Assembly (NCBI RefSeq): GCF_001661495.1
Contig: NZ_BDDT01000001.1
Coordinates: 372,001-436,000, forward strand
DNA from: Pseudoalteromonas prydzensis
Lineage (GTDB): Bacteria > Pseudomonadota > Gammaproteobacteria > Enterobacterales > Alteromonadaceae
DNA: 64,000 nt
Direction: 5' to 3'
Below the pieces are notes generated by a model. It saw only the letters and a program-made list of their open reading frames with translations, made no database searches and had not been told where the DNA came from. This document shows positions 20,219 to 30,075 of this stretch, one piece after another (within the stretch, counting starts at the first letter, position 1; each line of letters opens with the position of its first letter). The position numbers and the translations under genes are program-made.

Positions 20219-21067
20219 ATGCAAGTATCACTACAAGCGCTTAAAGCCTTTGAATCGGCGGCGCGTTTAGGCAGTTTTAAAGCCGCGGCCGATGAACTAT
20301 CGATCACACCAACCGCGATTTCGCACCATATAAATAACCTTGAAAACCGTTTAAATGTGGATTTGTTTTACCGCCAAGTTAGAAAAATAACCCTCACGCC
20401 AACCGGTGAGTATTTAAGTGCGGCCACAAGTGACGGCTTTAACCGCATCGAGCAAGCGCTGGCTCAAGTTGAAGCCACAGGCGCAACCGTTAAAATAACC
20501 ACCACCTCGTCACTGGCCGCCCTGCGCTTAATTCCCGCATTGCAGGAATTATCTATAAACCAGCCTAATCTTGAGGTAGATATATCAACCAGTGAAGCCG
20601 TTGATAAACAATTGCACACCTTACCTATTCGCTTTGGCCAGCAGCACAATATAAACGCCGACGACATTATAAAAACTGAGCAATTTAACGTATTCGGCTC
20701 ATACAAAGCAGCAGATACCCCTTGGCAAAATGGCCCTGTTACGCTGTATACCACAAAATGGAAAAACAACGCCCTGAGCGAGCCACCACTTAAACAATGG
20801 CTTACTCAAAACAACTTAGATCCTGCGTTATTTATTATCAAAACCTTTGACCAAGAGCTGTTTGGCATTCAAGAAGCCATGGCAGGCTCAGGACTGGTAT
20901 TTTGCTCAGTCACTCTTGTGCAACGGCTATTAAATACTGAATTACTTAAAAGCTTTAATACTCAAACAGTTGAATCTGAGTTTTGCTACTACATACCCAA
21001 TAAACAGCGCTTTCAAACCCGAGATACACGCCTAGTTTTAAAGTGGGTAGAAAGGTTGTTGAGTTAA
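20219..21067 (+). CDS. LysR-family regulator next to azoreductase
   Basis: The start is the ATG at 20219 (282 residues, MQVSLQALKAFESAARLGSF). The longer open frame would overlap the azoreductase gene and carries no LysR sequence. The winged helix is at about 1-60 (SFKAAADELSITPTAISHHINNLENRL); the style is that of GcvA/AmpR-like LysR proteins. The effector domain follows. It probably controls the divergent azoreductase gene in response to quinones or thiol-reactive compounds; the effector is inferred only. Confidence 0.88.
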   Translation: MQVSLQALKAFESAARLGSFKAAADELSITPTAISHHINNLENRLNVDLFYRQVRKITLTPTGEYLSAATSDGFNRIEQALAQVEATGATVKITTTSSLAALRLIPALQELSINQPNLEVDISTSEAVDKQLHTLPIRFGQQHNINADDIIKTEQFNVFGSYKAADTPWQNGPVTLYTTKWKNNALSEPPLKQWLTQNNLDPALFIIKTFDQELFGIQEAMAGSGLVFCSVTLVQRLLNTELLKSFNTQTVESEFCYYIPNKQRFQTRDTRLVLKWVERLLS

Positions 21068-21113
21068 GAGTTTTACGTTTTTTAAATAGCTTATATTCCC
21101 AGCTTATTTAAAA

Positions 21114-21141
21114 TTTAGAATTTAGAATTTAGAATTTAGAA
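21114..21141 (+). repeat. Four perfect tandem copies of TTTAGAA
   Basis: The 7-base unit TTTAGAA repeats four times in the 265-bp spacer between a LysR gene and a chemoreceptor gene, about 190 bp before the latter. Such short tandem repeats can change copy number, but its position is not within an obvious promoter. Confidence 0.8.
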
Positions 21142-21332
21142 TTGAAATTTAAAGTCACATTACGGGATAAACAAGCAGCAATAATTGTTTAATTCATTGG
21201 CCGACTGAAGCCATTCAGGTAGGATTAATGTTGTATTTTAGTGCAACGCGCATTATTGTAGGTAACCCATGAGGTAGTCTAACTATTAAATAAAAATATA
21301 CCTAAAATCAACACAACAAGTTGTACCTAAAT

Positions 21333-23216
21333 ATGTTTAAATCGCTCTCTCTGAATAAAAAATTTGCTTTATTTACTGGTGTTACACTAACGCTAAGCTG
21401 CTTATTAATCGTGTTTATTTCCATGCTATTAAGTTTTAACAGTATGGAAAAAGCCGTTAATGAACGAGTACTATCAGCAACTGATGCCTATAACCAATAC
21501 GTCACCGATTGGTTGGAAACAAAAGAAAGTATTCTCAAATCGATTGAGCAAGTAAAAACACAAGAGGAGGCCTACTCTGCTTTAAATCAAATGAAACAAG
21601 GTGGCGTGTTTGACAATGTTTTTATCGCATTTAAAGATGGCTCGCAAATCAATGCTGACCGAGTCACTTTACCTGAAGGTAATAATGACCCTCGTGTATG
21701 GGGTTGGTACAAAAACGCAACACTACAACCCGGTGATATTTTTATGGCTAACCCATCAGTCGCAGCCGCAACCGGTAAAACAGTGGTATCTCTAGGTGTT
21801 GTGACAACATTTTTAGGCGAGCAAGTAGTGCTTGGCGCTGATATAGAAATGACTGATATCCTTAATAACCTCAAGCGACTTAAGTTACCTAATCAAGGTG
21901 AAGCCTTTATTATTAATGAACAAGGAAACTTTTTTGCCCATAAAAATATTGCAAAACTTAACCAACCTGCGACCGACGAAGGCTTAACATCTAAAGTTGT
22001 ACAGCGTATAACTTCTGCGTCAGTGAGTGCTAAAGAGCTAGATTTAAAAGAGCCTATTGTAGTTTGGTCAGAAAAAATTCCAAAAACACAGCTTTATACC
22101 GTAAGCGTCATTAAACGCGCACAATTAAATAAACCAATTTACGAACTGATCGGAACACAGTTAGCACTGAGCTTAATGGCCATAGTTGTGAGTATTTTAC
22201 TGATTATTTGGCTTGGCCATTATTTATTAAAACCACTCGCTGATGTTGCCAAAGCTTTGAATAATATTGCAAAAGGTGATGCCGATTTAACTCAGCGTTT
22301 AACAATTCATAGCCATGATGAAGTAGGCCAAGTGTCTGAAAGCTTTAATCAGTTTGTGAGTATTTTACAGGCGTTAATGCAAAATATTAAATCAAGAACC
22401 AATCAATTGGTAGACTTAGCGCAATCAGCCAATATAGAAATAACTCAAACAGGTAATGATATTCGTAAACAAGCTAGCGAACTTGAGCAAGCGGTTACAG
22501 CTGCAACAGAGTTTACTTACAGCTCTGACGAAATATCAAATAACACCCAAAAAAGTAGTGAACAATCAGAGTTAACCAAAGATTCTGTTTCGCAAGCAAT
22601 GGCTTTATCTTCAGGTGCAAGCGAATCAATGAGTTCATTGAATGATCAGTTGACCCAAAGCAATAAGATCATGGCTACCTTAAAGCAACAGAGCCAGCAG
22701 ATTGACGACATTATTAACGCCATTGAAGCTATTGCAGAGCAAACCAACCTATTAGCCTTAAATGCAGCGATTGAAGCCGCTAGGGCAGGGGAGCAAGGCC
22801 GAGGCTTTGCTGTTGTAGCTGATGAAGTGCGTGAATTATCAATGAAAACCCAAAAATCAACAGAAGGCATTCGCACTACTATTGTTGATTTACAAAAACT
22901 CACCACCACGGCGGTAAATAACATTGATAGCTGCAGTGAAATCTCTGCGACAACAATTGAAAAAGTATACCAACTAGCCAGCCTACTTGAGCAAAGTGGA
23001 CAGTCTATTGATGTGACAACACAAATGGCAATACAAATAGCGACCGCTTCACAAGAACAATCAAGTGTAACTAAGGATATAACCAGAAACTTAACCGCAA
23101 CAGAAGAACTTTCGCAGTCATCACTGGCTCGGATCAGTGAAAATACCGCGCAAATTGATTCACTAGCAGAGCAAGCTTCTGAGCTACTAAAATCTGTTGG
23201 TGCATTTAAAATTTAA
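21333..23216 (+). CDS. Methyl-accepting chemotaxis protein with dCache sensor
   Basis: The ATG at 21333 gives 627 residues; a TTG four codons earlier is less likely, and neither has a strong ribosome site. The first membrane helix is about 10-34, a periplasmic dCache-type sensor spans about 40-270 ([40 protein letters not shown]), the second helix is about 275-297, then HAMP, then the signalling domain. The hairpin tip [23 protein letters not shown] is intact. It signals through CheA/CheW to the flagella. WGWYKNA resembles dCache amino-acid or amine binding loops, but the ligand is not determined. Confidence 0.95.
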   Translation: MFKSLSLNKKFALFTGVTLTLSCLLIVFISMLLSFNSMEKAVNERVLSATDAYNQYVTDWLETKESILKSIEQVKTQEEAYSALNQMKQGGVFDNVFIAFKDGSQINADRVTLPEGNNDPRVWGWYKNATLQPGDIFMANPSVAAATGKTVVSLGVVTTFLGEQVVLGADIEMTDILNNLKRLKLPNQGEAFIINEQGNFFAHKNIAKLNQPATDEGLTSKVVQRITSASVSAKELDLKEPIVVWSEKIPKTQLYTVSVIKRAQLNKPIYELIGTQLALSLMAIVVSILLIIWLGHYLLKPLADVAKALNNIAKGDADLTQRLTIHSHDEVGQVSESFNQFVSILQALMQNIKSRTNQLVDLAQSANIEITQTGNDIRKQASELEQAVTAATEFTYSSDEISNNTQKSSEQSELTKDSVSQAMALSSGASESMSSLNDQLTQSNKIMATLKQQSQQIDDIINAIEAIAEQTNLLALNAAIEAARAGEQGRGFAVVADEVRELSMKTQKSTEGIRTTIVDLQKLTTTAVNNIDSCSEISATTIEKVYQLASLLEQSGQSIDVTTQMAIQIATASQEQSSVTKDITRNLTATEELSQSSLARISENTAQIDSLAEQASELLKSVGAFKI

Positions 23217-23229
23217 TGCTTAGCACGAC

Positions 23230-23257
23230 GATTGGTGGCTCAAAAGAGCTACCAATC
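23230..23257 (+). terminator. Hairpin after the chemoreceptor gene
   Basis: A 12-bp stem GATTGGTGGCTC / GAGCTACCAATC, including one G-U pair, with loop AAAA, 14 bases after the stop. There is no clear T tail. Confidence 0.5.
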
Positions 23258-23513
23258 ATAAGAATTAACAGTAAATAGCTCTAAAAACATAGAGATCGTA
23301 ATTTTATTCCTATTACGAACGGTTTTATTGCTCGAGTAAGTCTGGCAGGGTTGGATTAGTTCACTTTACACCTTGCAGTTAAAGCTGTCATAAACTCTCA
23401 TTTAATTTTTTATTAAACACTTGCTCTGCTAAATTTACTCTTTAATTTTAAAGGCATTTTTTCAGCGGTTAAATTTTCAAATTGATTTAATGCAATTTAT
23501 TCAACAGTAAGTA

Positions 23514-23562
23514 TTGTTTTAGGAACGTTTTTCTCGTTATAATTGTTATGTTGTAACATAAT
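23514..23562 (+). promoter_or_regulatory. Promoter with overlapping Zur-like operator for the zinc receptor
   Basis: TTGTTT (23514-23519) and TATAAT (23538-23543) are an 18-bp-spaced -35/-10 pair. The 18-bp element GTTATGTTGTAACATAAT (23545-23562) immediately follows. Its perfect 7-bp arms TTATGTT and AACATAA around GT resemble gammaproteobacterial Zur boxes, and it covers the expected transcription start. A repressor bound here would block the promoter. The rest of the 23217-23575 spacer shows nothing else I can name. Confidence 0.7.
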
Positions 23563-23575
23563 AAAGATGAAAGGT

Positions 23576-25834
23576 ATGAAATTTAAAATTGCTTTACTGC
23601 CGTTAGCTATCGGTACATGTGTTAATGCTAATGAGATTGAACGAATTGAAGTTAATCCATTAACAAAACAATATTCTCCTGTAAATACACTGCAAATGAG
23701 TAAAACAGAGTTAACCGGAGAGTTACTCCAACAACAAAAGGCACCCACCTTAGGTGATACCTTATCGCAGATATCGGGTGTCAGTAGTAGTTATTTTGGC
23801 GCATCAGCTGGGCGCCCACAAATTCGCGGTCTAGGCGGACAACGGGTAATGATAAGCTCTAACGGTTTACCTGTTCGAGATATGTCATCTGTAAGTGATG
23901 ACCAACTAGTGCCGATAGAGCCTTTTTTTGCTGATCGAATTACTGTATTAAAAGGTGCAGCTGCAACTGTTGCTTATGGAGGCGAAGCGATGGCTGGACT
24001 GGTTGATGTGGATGATGGCCGCATTCCTTTACAGCATAGTGCACATAATTATACCGATCAAATAGAAATACAGTCTGGTTATAATACAGGCACGGCATTA
24101 CTAGGCCGCTTTCAAGGACAAGAGCAAGGCTTTGCTTATAATGTAAATTTACTGCATCGTGAAAGAGGGGATTTTAAGGTCCCTAAAAACGCCAAAGATC
24201 CAGCATGTAATGATTGGTCAGAGTTAGTTTTAAGTAGTCAATTACAAGCGCAATGCCAAGTGGTATTAGGTCAACCACAATGGGAATATAACGGCACTAA
24301 ATATGTTGATGTAACGCCTTTAGATCAGCAAATTATTGAACACCGTTCTGATAATTTGCAAGGAAAAGTAGAGAACTCAAGTAATTACCAAACAAGCTTT
24401 ACTTTTGGCGGCAGTCAAGTATTTGCAAACGAGCAGTTGCTTGGTTTTTCATTTGGTTATACACGTGCAAATCGTGGTATTCCCGGCTTTATGCACTTAA
24501 CTTCAAAAGGTACTGATCAGCTGGCAGAAACGGGAAAAATTAGAATTAACTCTGATCAATATCGTTTTGATGCACTTTACTCAAAAGAGTTTAAAGATAA
24601 CTCCTTTTTAAACCATGGTGAGATCACAGCCCGTTATACTAATCAATTAGATGACGAAAGCTTAGCAGAGCGATCTGTTAATACATTTGAGCTCTCTAAT
24701 TGGCAACTCAATCCTACACTTAATTATCAATTTTCATCTGAATTAACTGGCATGATAGGGCTAGCATTAGAAGGCAGTAAACACCAAGGCGGGGGCGTAG
24801 ATAATTACTTACCCGATATAAACAGCGATCGACGTGCGGCTTATATTTTACAAAATGCTAATTATGGGCCGTTATCAGCTCAACTTGGCGCCCGTTACGA
24901 AAAAGTGGAATATGAACCAAGCTTTCCAGCTACCTATGAGCCAGGACGCGGCCAGGGATCAGCTATCGCAGACAGAGAATTTAATTTACACAATTATGTC
25001 GCCTCTATGCGCTTTGATATTCTAACGGGTTGGTGGGTATCAAGCAGTTACACTCATGCAGAGCGTGCTCCTGCGGTAAACGAGCTATATGCTAGCAATC
25101 CACATTTTGCCTTATTGATTGAAGAGCAAGGCAATGCTCAACTTGAAATGGAAGTAAATAAAGCAACTGAATTTGGTACTGGGATTAGCTTTGCTGATTT
25201 TTCTATAACAGCTAATTGGTATGAAAATCAATACGAAAACTTCATTTACTTAGGTAATACAGGGGTCAATCGTGGTGGTGTGTTTGTAAAAGAGTGGCGC
25301 CAAGCAGATACAGAAAACACCGGTTTTGAGGTGGAATTAAGTTATACATTAGCGACCAAAACCGCAGGGGATTTCACCTTTACCGCTTTTGCCGATGCAA
25401 CAGAAAATACCCCTGTGTATCAATTTGATGGTACCTATGACCCTTTTACTATAGAAAACTTTTTTGACCCAAAACCTGATCAAGAAGCCGAATATTATCG
25501 ACGTAACTTAGAAGGTGATAGTATGCCGCGCACGCCAGCCGATAGCCAAGGGTTAGCGGTGCATTGGCAGTATGATCAGCTATCAGCTTCATTAGATTAT
25601 GTGCATCATAGTGCACAAGATAAAGTCGCAAAAGGTGAATTTGCTTCCCAACAATATCACTTATTAGGCGCTTATTTTTCAGTGACCCAAAATCTATTAG
25701 GCTACGAAAGTGAAGTATATATTAATATTGATAACCTTACTGATGAAGACGCTCGACCTCATCAAAGCTTCTTGCGACAACTAACCCCATTACCTGGACG
25801 AAGTGTTGCATTTGGTATTCGCGCTAAAATCTAA
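23576..25834 (+). CDS. ZnuD-like TonB-dependent zinc receptor
   Basis: I chose the ATG at 23576 (752 residues, MKFKIALLPLAIGTCVNA signal peptide). Another ATG at 23567 is possible, while the furthest upstream start, a TTG at 23543, falls inside the promoter/operator. The plug carries LGDTLSQISGVSSSYFGASA and IRGLGGQRV; then GEAMAGLVDVDDGRIP and RERGDFKVPKNA closely follow the wording of Neisseria ZnuD (AGLVDVADGKIP, GDYAVP). The barrel ends in SVAFGIRAKI. ZnuD takes up zinc across the outer membrane. The His-rich surface loop of Neisseria ZnuD is not conspicuous; a Cys pair (ACNDW...AQCQV) lies in a corresponding extracellular stretch. The Zur-like operator on the promoter supports zinc-starvation expression. 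It is a single-gene unit with its own terminator. Confidence 0.85.
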   Translation: MKFKIALLPLAIGTCVNANEIERIEVNPLTKQYSPVNTLQMSKTELTGELLQQQKAPTLGDTLSQISGVSSSYFGASAGRPQIRGLGGQRVMISSNGLPVRDMSSVSDDQLVPIEPFFADRITVLKGAAATVAYGGEAMAGLVDVDDGRIPLQHSAHNYTDQIEIQSGYNTGTALLGRFQGQEQGFAYNVNLLHRERGDFKVPKNAKDPACNDWSELVLSSQLQAQCQVVLGQPQWEYNGTKYVDVTPLDQQIIEHRSDNLQGKVENSSNYQTSFTFGGSQVFANEQLLGFSFGYTRANRGIPGFMHLTSKGTDQLAETGKIRINSDQYRFDALYSKEFKDNSFLNHGEITARYTNQLDDESLAERSVNTFELSNWQLNPTLNYQFSSELTGMIGLALEGSKHQGGGVDNYLPDINSDRRAAYILQNANYGPLSAQLGARYEKVEYEPSFPATYEPGRGQGSAIADREFNLHNYVASMRFDILTGWWVSSSYTHAERAPAVNELYASNPHFALLIEEQGNAQLEMEVNKATEFGTGISFADFSITANWYENQYENFIYLGNTGVNRGGVFVKEWRQADTENTGFEVELSYTLATKTAGDFTFTAFADATENTPVYQFDGTYDPFTIENFFDPKPDQEAEYYRRNLEGDSMPRTPADSQGLAVHWQYDQLSASLDYVHHSAQDKVAKGEFASQQYHLLGAYFSVTQNLLGYESEVYINIDNLTDEDARPHQSFLRQLTPLPGRSVAFGIRAKI

Positions 25835-25850
25835 GGCGATAAGACTAATT

Positions 25851-25875
25851 AAGTGCGCCGAAGCTGGCGCACTTT
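25851..25875 (+). terminator. Terminator after the zinc receptor
   Basis: A perfect 9-bp stem AAGTGCGCC / GGCGCACTT with loop GAAGCT, 16 bases after the stop, with a short T run. Confidence 0.75.
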
Positions 25876-25986
25876 ACAAAGCACCATAATTTTAAATTCA
25901 CCCGAACTAGCTTACGCCTACAATAGTTTTACCTTGGAACTTTCTCTCGCAATTGCGTTATGTAAACCCCTGTTACATTTTGATTA

Positions 25987-26026
25987 AAAAAGCCACACGC
26001 TAACAACGGCTAACGTGTGGCTTTTT
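25987..26026 (-). terminator. Bidirectional terminator, mainly for the peptidase gene
   Basis: A 13-bp stem AAAAAGCCACACG / CGTGTGGCTTTTT with an inner loop of 14 bases. T runs are readable on both strands; it lies 26 bp after the peptidase stop. Confidence 0.85.
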
Positions 26027-26052
26027 AGTATCTAACTTCATTTTTTGAATGA

Positions 26053-28395
26053 TTACTTATTCAATAAGTTCTTCTCAAAAAACTCGGCCATCATAGTGTG
26101 ATAGTGCAGGGCGGTGCCTTTGCCTTCACGCAGGCTATGAGAACGGTTAGGGTATGAGAAAAACTCAAACTGTTTGTTGTGCTTAACCAGCTCGTCAATT
26201 AAGCGTTCTGAGCCTTGGTAATGCACGTTGTCATCCCCTGTGCCGTGGATAAGCAATAACTTACCGGTTAGGTTTTTAGCAAAGGTAATCGGCGAGGTGT
26301 TATCGTAGCTCTCTGGGTCGGTATTGGGGTTACCCGCATAACGCTCTTGGTAAATAGTGTCGTATAAACGAATATCTGGCACCGGTGCAGAAGCAATACC
26401 CACTTTAAATTTATCACCATGGCGGAACAATAAATTAAGGGTTGAGCTGCCGCCCCCTGAGTGGCCCCACACGCCTACGCGGTCGGTGTCTATTACATCC
26501 CAACGTTTTGCCATGGCATCTAGTGCATCGACTTGGTCTTGCACTGTGATAGAGCCAATTTTTTTATAAATCGATTTGCGCCAATCACGGCCTTTTGGTG
26601 CGCGTGTGCCTCGGTTATCAACCGATGCCACAATAAAGCCTTTTTGTGTTAGCAATGATTTATACAAGTAACTGTTACCTTCCCAGCGGTCTTGTACCGT
26701 TGAGCCCCACGGTTCACCGTATACGTAAAAAACAATCGGGTATTTTTTACTTTTATCCATGTTTTTAGGGAACATAATGTAGCCATCAAGCTCGGTGCCG
26801 TCGCTCGCATTCACTTTAAAAAACTCATGGCTAGGTAAGCTTTGCTCAGCCAGCTTTTCTTTCAGCTCGTTATTTTCAACTAAGGTTTTAACATTACTGT
26901 GGCTGCTCACTTTAATGATCTCTTTGCTTGCTGGCATACCGAACTTAGAGTAAGTGTGCATTGCCCAAGAGGTATCTTTAGACATGTAATAGCTGTTTGA
27001 GCCTTCAAATTCTTCAGGTGTTACACGTACAGGCTTGCTGCTGCCATCAAGCGGGGTGCTGTATAAATAGCGCTGGCCCGGGTTTTCAGGAGAGGCGGTA
27101 AAGTACATCACGTTTTTATCTTCGTTTAACGCCAGCATATCTACAATATCATAATCGCCTGGGGTTAAATCGATAATGGTTTTGCCATCGCGCGATACAC
27201 GATAAAGATGACGCCAGCCATCGCGCTCGCTGTGCCAAATAAAGAATTTGCCGTCTTTTGACCAGTTAGCTTTATAAAACCATTCGATAAAGGCGTCGTC
27301 TTTATCTTCTAGAATTTTAGTTAATTGCTGTTTTTGCCAATCGAATAACCAAACCTTGTTATGGTTTTGCGGGCGGTTTAGGTCTTGGATCATTAATTCC
27401 TTACCGGTACCTGCCCAGCTAATACGAGGAATATAACGATCACGGTTATCGCCTTCAAGCGCAGCCCAGCGCGTTTGTTTGTCGGCTATGCTTACCACAC
27501 CAACACGTACTGCTGAGTTAGTTTCACCGGCTTTTGGGTAAGGAAACTCTTTTAAAGTAGGGTAAAGATCATCGGTATTGTTGATCATAGTGAAGTATTT
27601 AACGCCACTAGTATCAAGCTGCCAATAGGCAATTGATTTATTATCAGGGCTCCAACGAAAGCCATCTGCAATAGTGAATTCTTCTTCGTACACCCAATCA
27701 AAATTGCCGTTAACAATGGTAGCGCTGCCATCGGTTGTCAGTGCTGTTACTGTGTTGCTGCCAACCGATTGCATATATATGTTGTTGTCACGCACGTAGG
27801 CAACTTTTGAGCTGTCTGGCGAGAACTTAGCAAACATCAGCTTTTTAGCTTCAACATCGCTACCACCAAGTTGCTGTAGTTGATTGGTTTCAAGATTAAG
27901 TAACCAAAAATCACCGCGACTACGTGAACGCCATACTTGCTCACTATTGGTAAATACCATTAACCATTTGCCGTCTTTCGACCATTGGTAGCTTTCAATT
28001 GCAAATGGCTCGTCTGCGCCTTCTGGCAGTAGTTTTTCAAACTCAACCAGTACTTTACGGCCCGTGCCATCAGCGTTGTAAAATACGATATCGTTGCCTT
28101 TTACACCGTGCTCTTTTTCGTCATCAGCTTTGGTTTTTTCAGCATCGTCTTCTTTATTTTTTTCGCTTTTACGCTCTTCAAGCACTGTATAGCCGGTGCC
28201 ATCATCAAGCCATTTAAAGTAAGTGCTACGCTGTGCCTTGAAATATTTATCTTTATAGATTTGTTCAAGCGACAGTGGATTGCTAATTTGTGTCATTGTT
28301 GTAGTAGCCGTAGAATCAGGTGTTACAGAGCAGCCAAACAGTGACAGCCCAGCCAGTACCGACAAAACCAGCCCAGAGGTTTTAAGTAATTTCAT
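26053..28395 (-). CDS. Dipeptidyl peptidase IV-like S9 serine peptidase, lipoprotein
   Basis: A 780-residue S9B peptidase. The N-terminus LVLSVLAGLSLFGC is a lipoprotein signal, so it is anchored in the envelope. The beta-propeller DPPIV N domain spans about 100-470 (EEFTIADGFRWSPDNKSIAYWQ), then the alpha/beta-hydrolase domain. The nucleophile is Ser646 in GHSGGGSS, the acid Asp721 in GDDNVH and the base His753 in NRSHSL. The double-Glu EE motif that recognises the peptide N-terminus in DPPIV is present (YEEEFTIADG). It releases X-Pro or X-Ala dipeptides from peptides, feeding protein-rich marine nutrition. A short Lys/Glu-rich insert (about 55-75) is a likely linker. Confidence 0.95.
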   Translation of the reverse strand: MKLLKTSGLVLSVLAGLSLFGCSVTPDSTATTTMTQISNPLSLEQIYKDKYFKAQRSTYFKWLDDGTGYTVLEERKSEKNKEDDAEKTKADDEKEHGVKGNDIVFYNADGTGRKVLVEFEKLLPEGADEPFAIESYQWSKDGKWLMVFTNSEQVWRSRSRGDFWLLNLETNQLQQLGGSDVEAKKLMFAKFSPDSSKVAYVRDNNIYMQSVGSNTVTALTTDGSATIVNGNFDWVYEEEFTIADGFRWSPDNKSIAYWQLDTSGVKYFTMINNTDDLYPTLKEFPYPKAGETNSAVRVGVVSIADKQTRWAALEGDNRDRYIPRISWAGTGKELMIQDLNRPQNHNKVWLFDWQKQQLTKILEDKDDAFIEWFYKANWSKDGKFFIWHSERDGWRHLYRVSRDGKTIIDLTPGDYDIVDMLALNEDKNVMYFTASPENPGQRYLYSTPLDGSSKPVRVTPEEFEGSNSYYMSKDTSWAMHTYSKFGMPASKEIIKVSSHSNVKTLVENNELKEKLAEQSLPSHEFFKVNASDGTELDGYIMFPKNMDKSKKYPIVFYVYGEPWGSTVQDRWEGNSYLYKSLLTQKGFIVASVDNRGTRAPKGRDWRKSIYKKIGSITVQDQVDALDAMAKRWDVIDTDRVGVWGHSGGGSSTLNLLFRHGDKFKVGIASAPVPDIRLYDTIYQERYAGNPNTDPESYDNTSPITFAKNLTGKLLLIHGTGDDNVHYQGSERLIDELVKHNKQFEFFSYPNRSHSLREGKGTALHYHTMMAEFFEKNLLNK

Positions 28396-28533
28396 GTAGT
28401 GATCCTAAAAGGGGTTAGCGAGCGTGTATTTATTTACAGGTCGCATTAGCAACACTTTAGCAAAAATTACTTTTAAGATCTGAACGTTTGTCGCAATAAG
28501 CATAGGGTTAAACCCAAAACCCTACAAGTAAAG

Positions 28534-29334
28534 TTACTGCCACAGGTACATACTGGCCTTTTTGCCTGAAATTTCTAGCTCGTATACGCTTTCGCATCGG
28601 CGTTGTGCCGCGCCGTAACATACATGCAAAGGCAGTAAATGCTCTTCCCGAGGGTGACAAAATTGTGCCCCTGACGCTAGTTTCCAGTTAGTTAAACGTT
28701 GCGTGCGCTCAGGCTCTGCAAGCTTAGGATTTGCTAAAGTATCAATTAACCATTGCTCAAAGCTTTGGTTGAGCTTTTGCATAGCGGTTGTTTGTTTAGC
28801 AAAAAAAGCCTGCATATTATGAAAGGTAAAACCGGAGCCAATGATCAATAAATTTTCATAGTCTATTTGTTGCAACACTTGGCCAATTTTGAGGTGCATT
28901 GCGGGATCAAGGCTCGAGTTTAACGAAATTTGTACACATGGAATATCGGCCTCAGGAAATATGATTTTTAATGGTACAAACATGCCATGATCAAAGCCAC
29001 GCTGGGTATCAAGCTTTGCAGTAATACCGTTACTTTGTAAGGCCTGCTGTACTTGTTCAGCAAGCTTTGGTTCGCCAGCGCACGGGTAAGTAAGTTGATA
29101 CGCCTGCTCGGGAAAGCCATAGTAATCATAAATCAACTTTGGTGTTGCTGAGGCTGTAATTGCAATAGGATCTGCTTCAAAATGAGCACTGATCATTAAA
29201 ATCGCACTAGGCTTAGTGATTTTAGCCGCGACTGATTGCAAACAAGTCACCATCTCTTTATGGCTTGGTTCACCAAGCAGCGGTAATGGCCCACCGCCAT
29301 GGGATAAAAAGAAAACATTTGGTTTTTGCAGCAT
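28534..29334 (-). CDS. LigB-family 4,5-DOPA-extradiol-dioxygenase-like protein
   Basis: The ATG at 29334 (266 residues) has AAGGG seven bases upstream; the frame is open 29 codons further, but that part has no homology-like text. FFLSHGGGPLPLL near the start (His12), SAHFEADP, RGFDHGMFVPL and TFHNM are the metal-binding and active-site segments of the YgiD/DODA group. These non-haem enzymes cleave catechol rings such as that of DOPA; the bacterial role is poorly known. It overlaps no neighbour; the Tpm gene lies 91 bp upstream on the same strand, so the two may be co-transcribed. Confidence 0.92.
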   Translation of the reverse strand: MLQKPNVFFLSHGGGPLPLLGEPSHKEMVTCLQSVAAKITKPSAILMISAHFEADPIAITASATPKLIYDYYGFPEQAYQLTYPCAGEPKLAEQVQQALQSNGITAKLDTQRGFDHGMFVPLKIIFPEADIPCVQISLNSSLDPAMHLKIGQVLQQIDYENLLIIGSGFTFHNMQAFFAKQTTAMQKLNQSFEQWLIDTLANPKLAEPERTQRLTNWKLASGAQFCHPREEHLLPLHVCYGAAQRRCESVYELEISGKKASMYLWQ

Positions 29335-29424
29335 AATAACCCTTAATTGATCTACGTGGTTATTATAATGCATGCACAAATCGCAATTAACTAGCCACAA
29401 AAATGCACAGCTAAAGTGCATTTA

Positions 29425-30066
29425 TTAAGGGCTAGGGTTCATCAGCCAAACCACAATGCTTGCAGGGGTAACGCCTTTAATACCTTGGCTTAATTTTTCA
29501 CAGCTGAGCATGTTTAAGCTGTAGTGCTTTGCATAAATACCTTGTACCTCAGCAGCAGGAACACTATAAGGTGTGCCACTGCGCTGCGATTGGTCATACA
29601 CACAGGTGATTAATAATTGCGGCGCAGCATTACTTAAGGTAATTATGTGCTGGGCATATTGATTACGAATAGCGAAGGGCAGCGCCACTAATGCTCCGCG
29701 ATCATAAATTGCATCAATATGACCTAAATGATCTGCAGTTAAAGCAAAGACATCTCCTACCCAAATACAGATCCCCTGAGCCTGATACGCAGTGAGCAAA
29801 CCGTGCTTGGTTACTTTTGGTGTAAGCGCTAACTCAATAAATAACTGCCGAATAGCCAGCTCGCTGAGCTCAACACCCACAACGTACATGTCCTTATTAA
29901 GCAAATAGTGAATGTCAACTGTTTTGCCACACAAAGGAACAAACACACGACTACTGACTGGTAAATTTAAGTTAGTAAAATAACGATCTAAACTAGGGTT
30001 TACTTTACCGTCATGAAAACCAATGTCATTGCTTTGCCAACGGTTTAACCAATATTCTGCATGCAT
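29425..30066 (-). CDS. tpm: Thiopurine S-methyltransferase
   Basis: A 213-residue SAM-dependent methyltransferase. MHAEYWLNRWQSNDIGFHDG at the start, the SAM pocket RVFVPLCGKTVDIHYL with VVGVELSE, and the later IDAIYDRGALVALP are the bacterial TPMT signature. It methylates thiopurines and, in bacteria, selenium and tellurium oxyanions. AGGAGG is five bases before the ATG. It lies 9 bp after the DUF2938 gene on the same strand, so the two form an operon. Confidence 0.93.
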   Translation of the reverse strand: MHAEYWLNRWQSNDIGFHDGKVNPSLDRYFTNLNLPVSSRVFVPLCGKTVDIHYLLNKDMYVVGVELSELAIRQLFIELALTPKVTKHGLLTAYQAQGICIWVGDVFALTADHLGHIDAIYDRGALVALPFAIRNQYAQHIITLSNAAPQLLITCVYDQSQRSGTPYSVPAAEVQGIYAKHYSLNMLSCEKLSQGIKGVTPASIVVWLMNPSP

Positions 30067-30075
30067 AGCGCCTCC

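Noticed and set aside
23545..23562. TATGTTGTAACATAA resembles the E. coli Ter core (TATGTTGTAACTAA)
   Set aside because: It is a near-perfect palindrome just behind a -10 of a ZnuD-like gene, which fits a Zur operator better; the repeats around tus are better Ter candidates.
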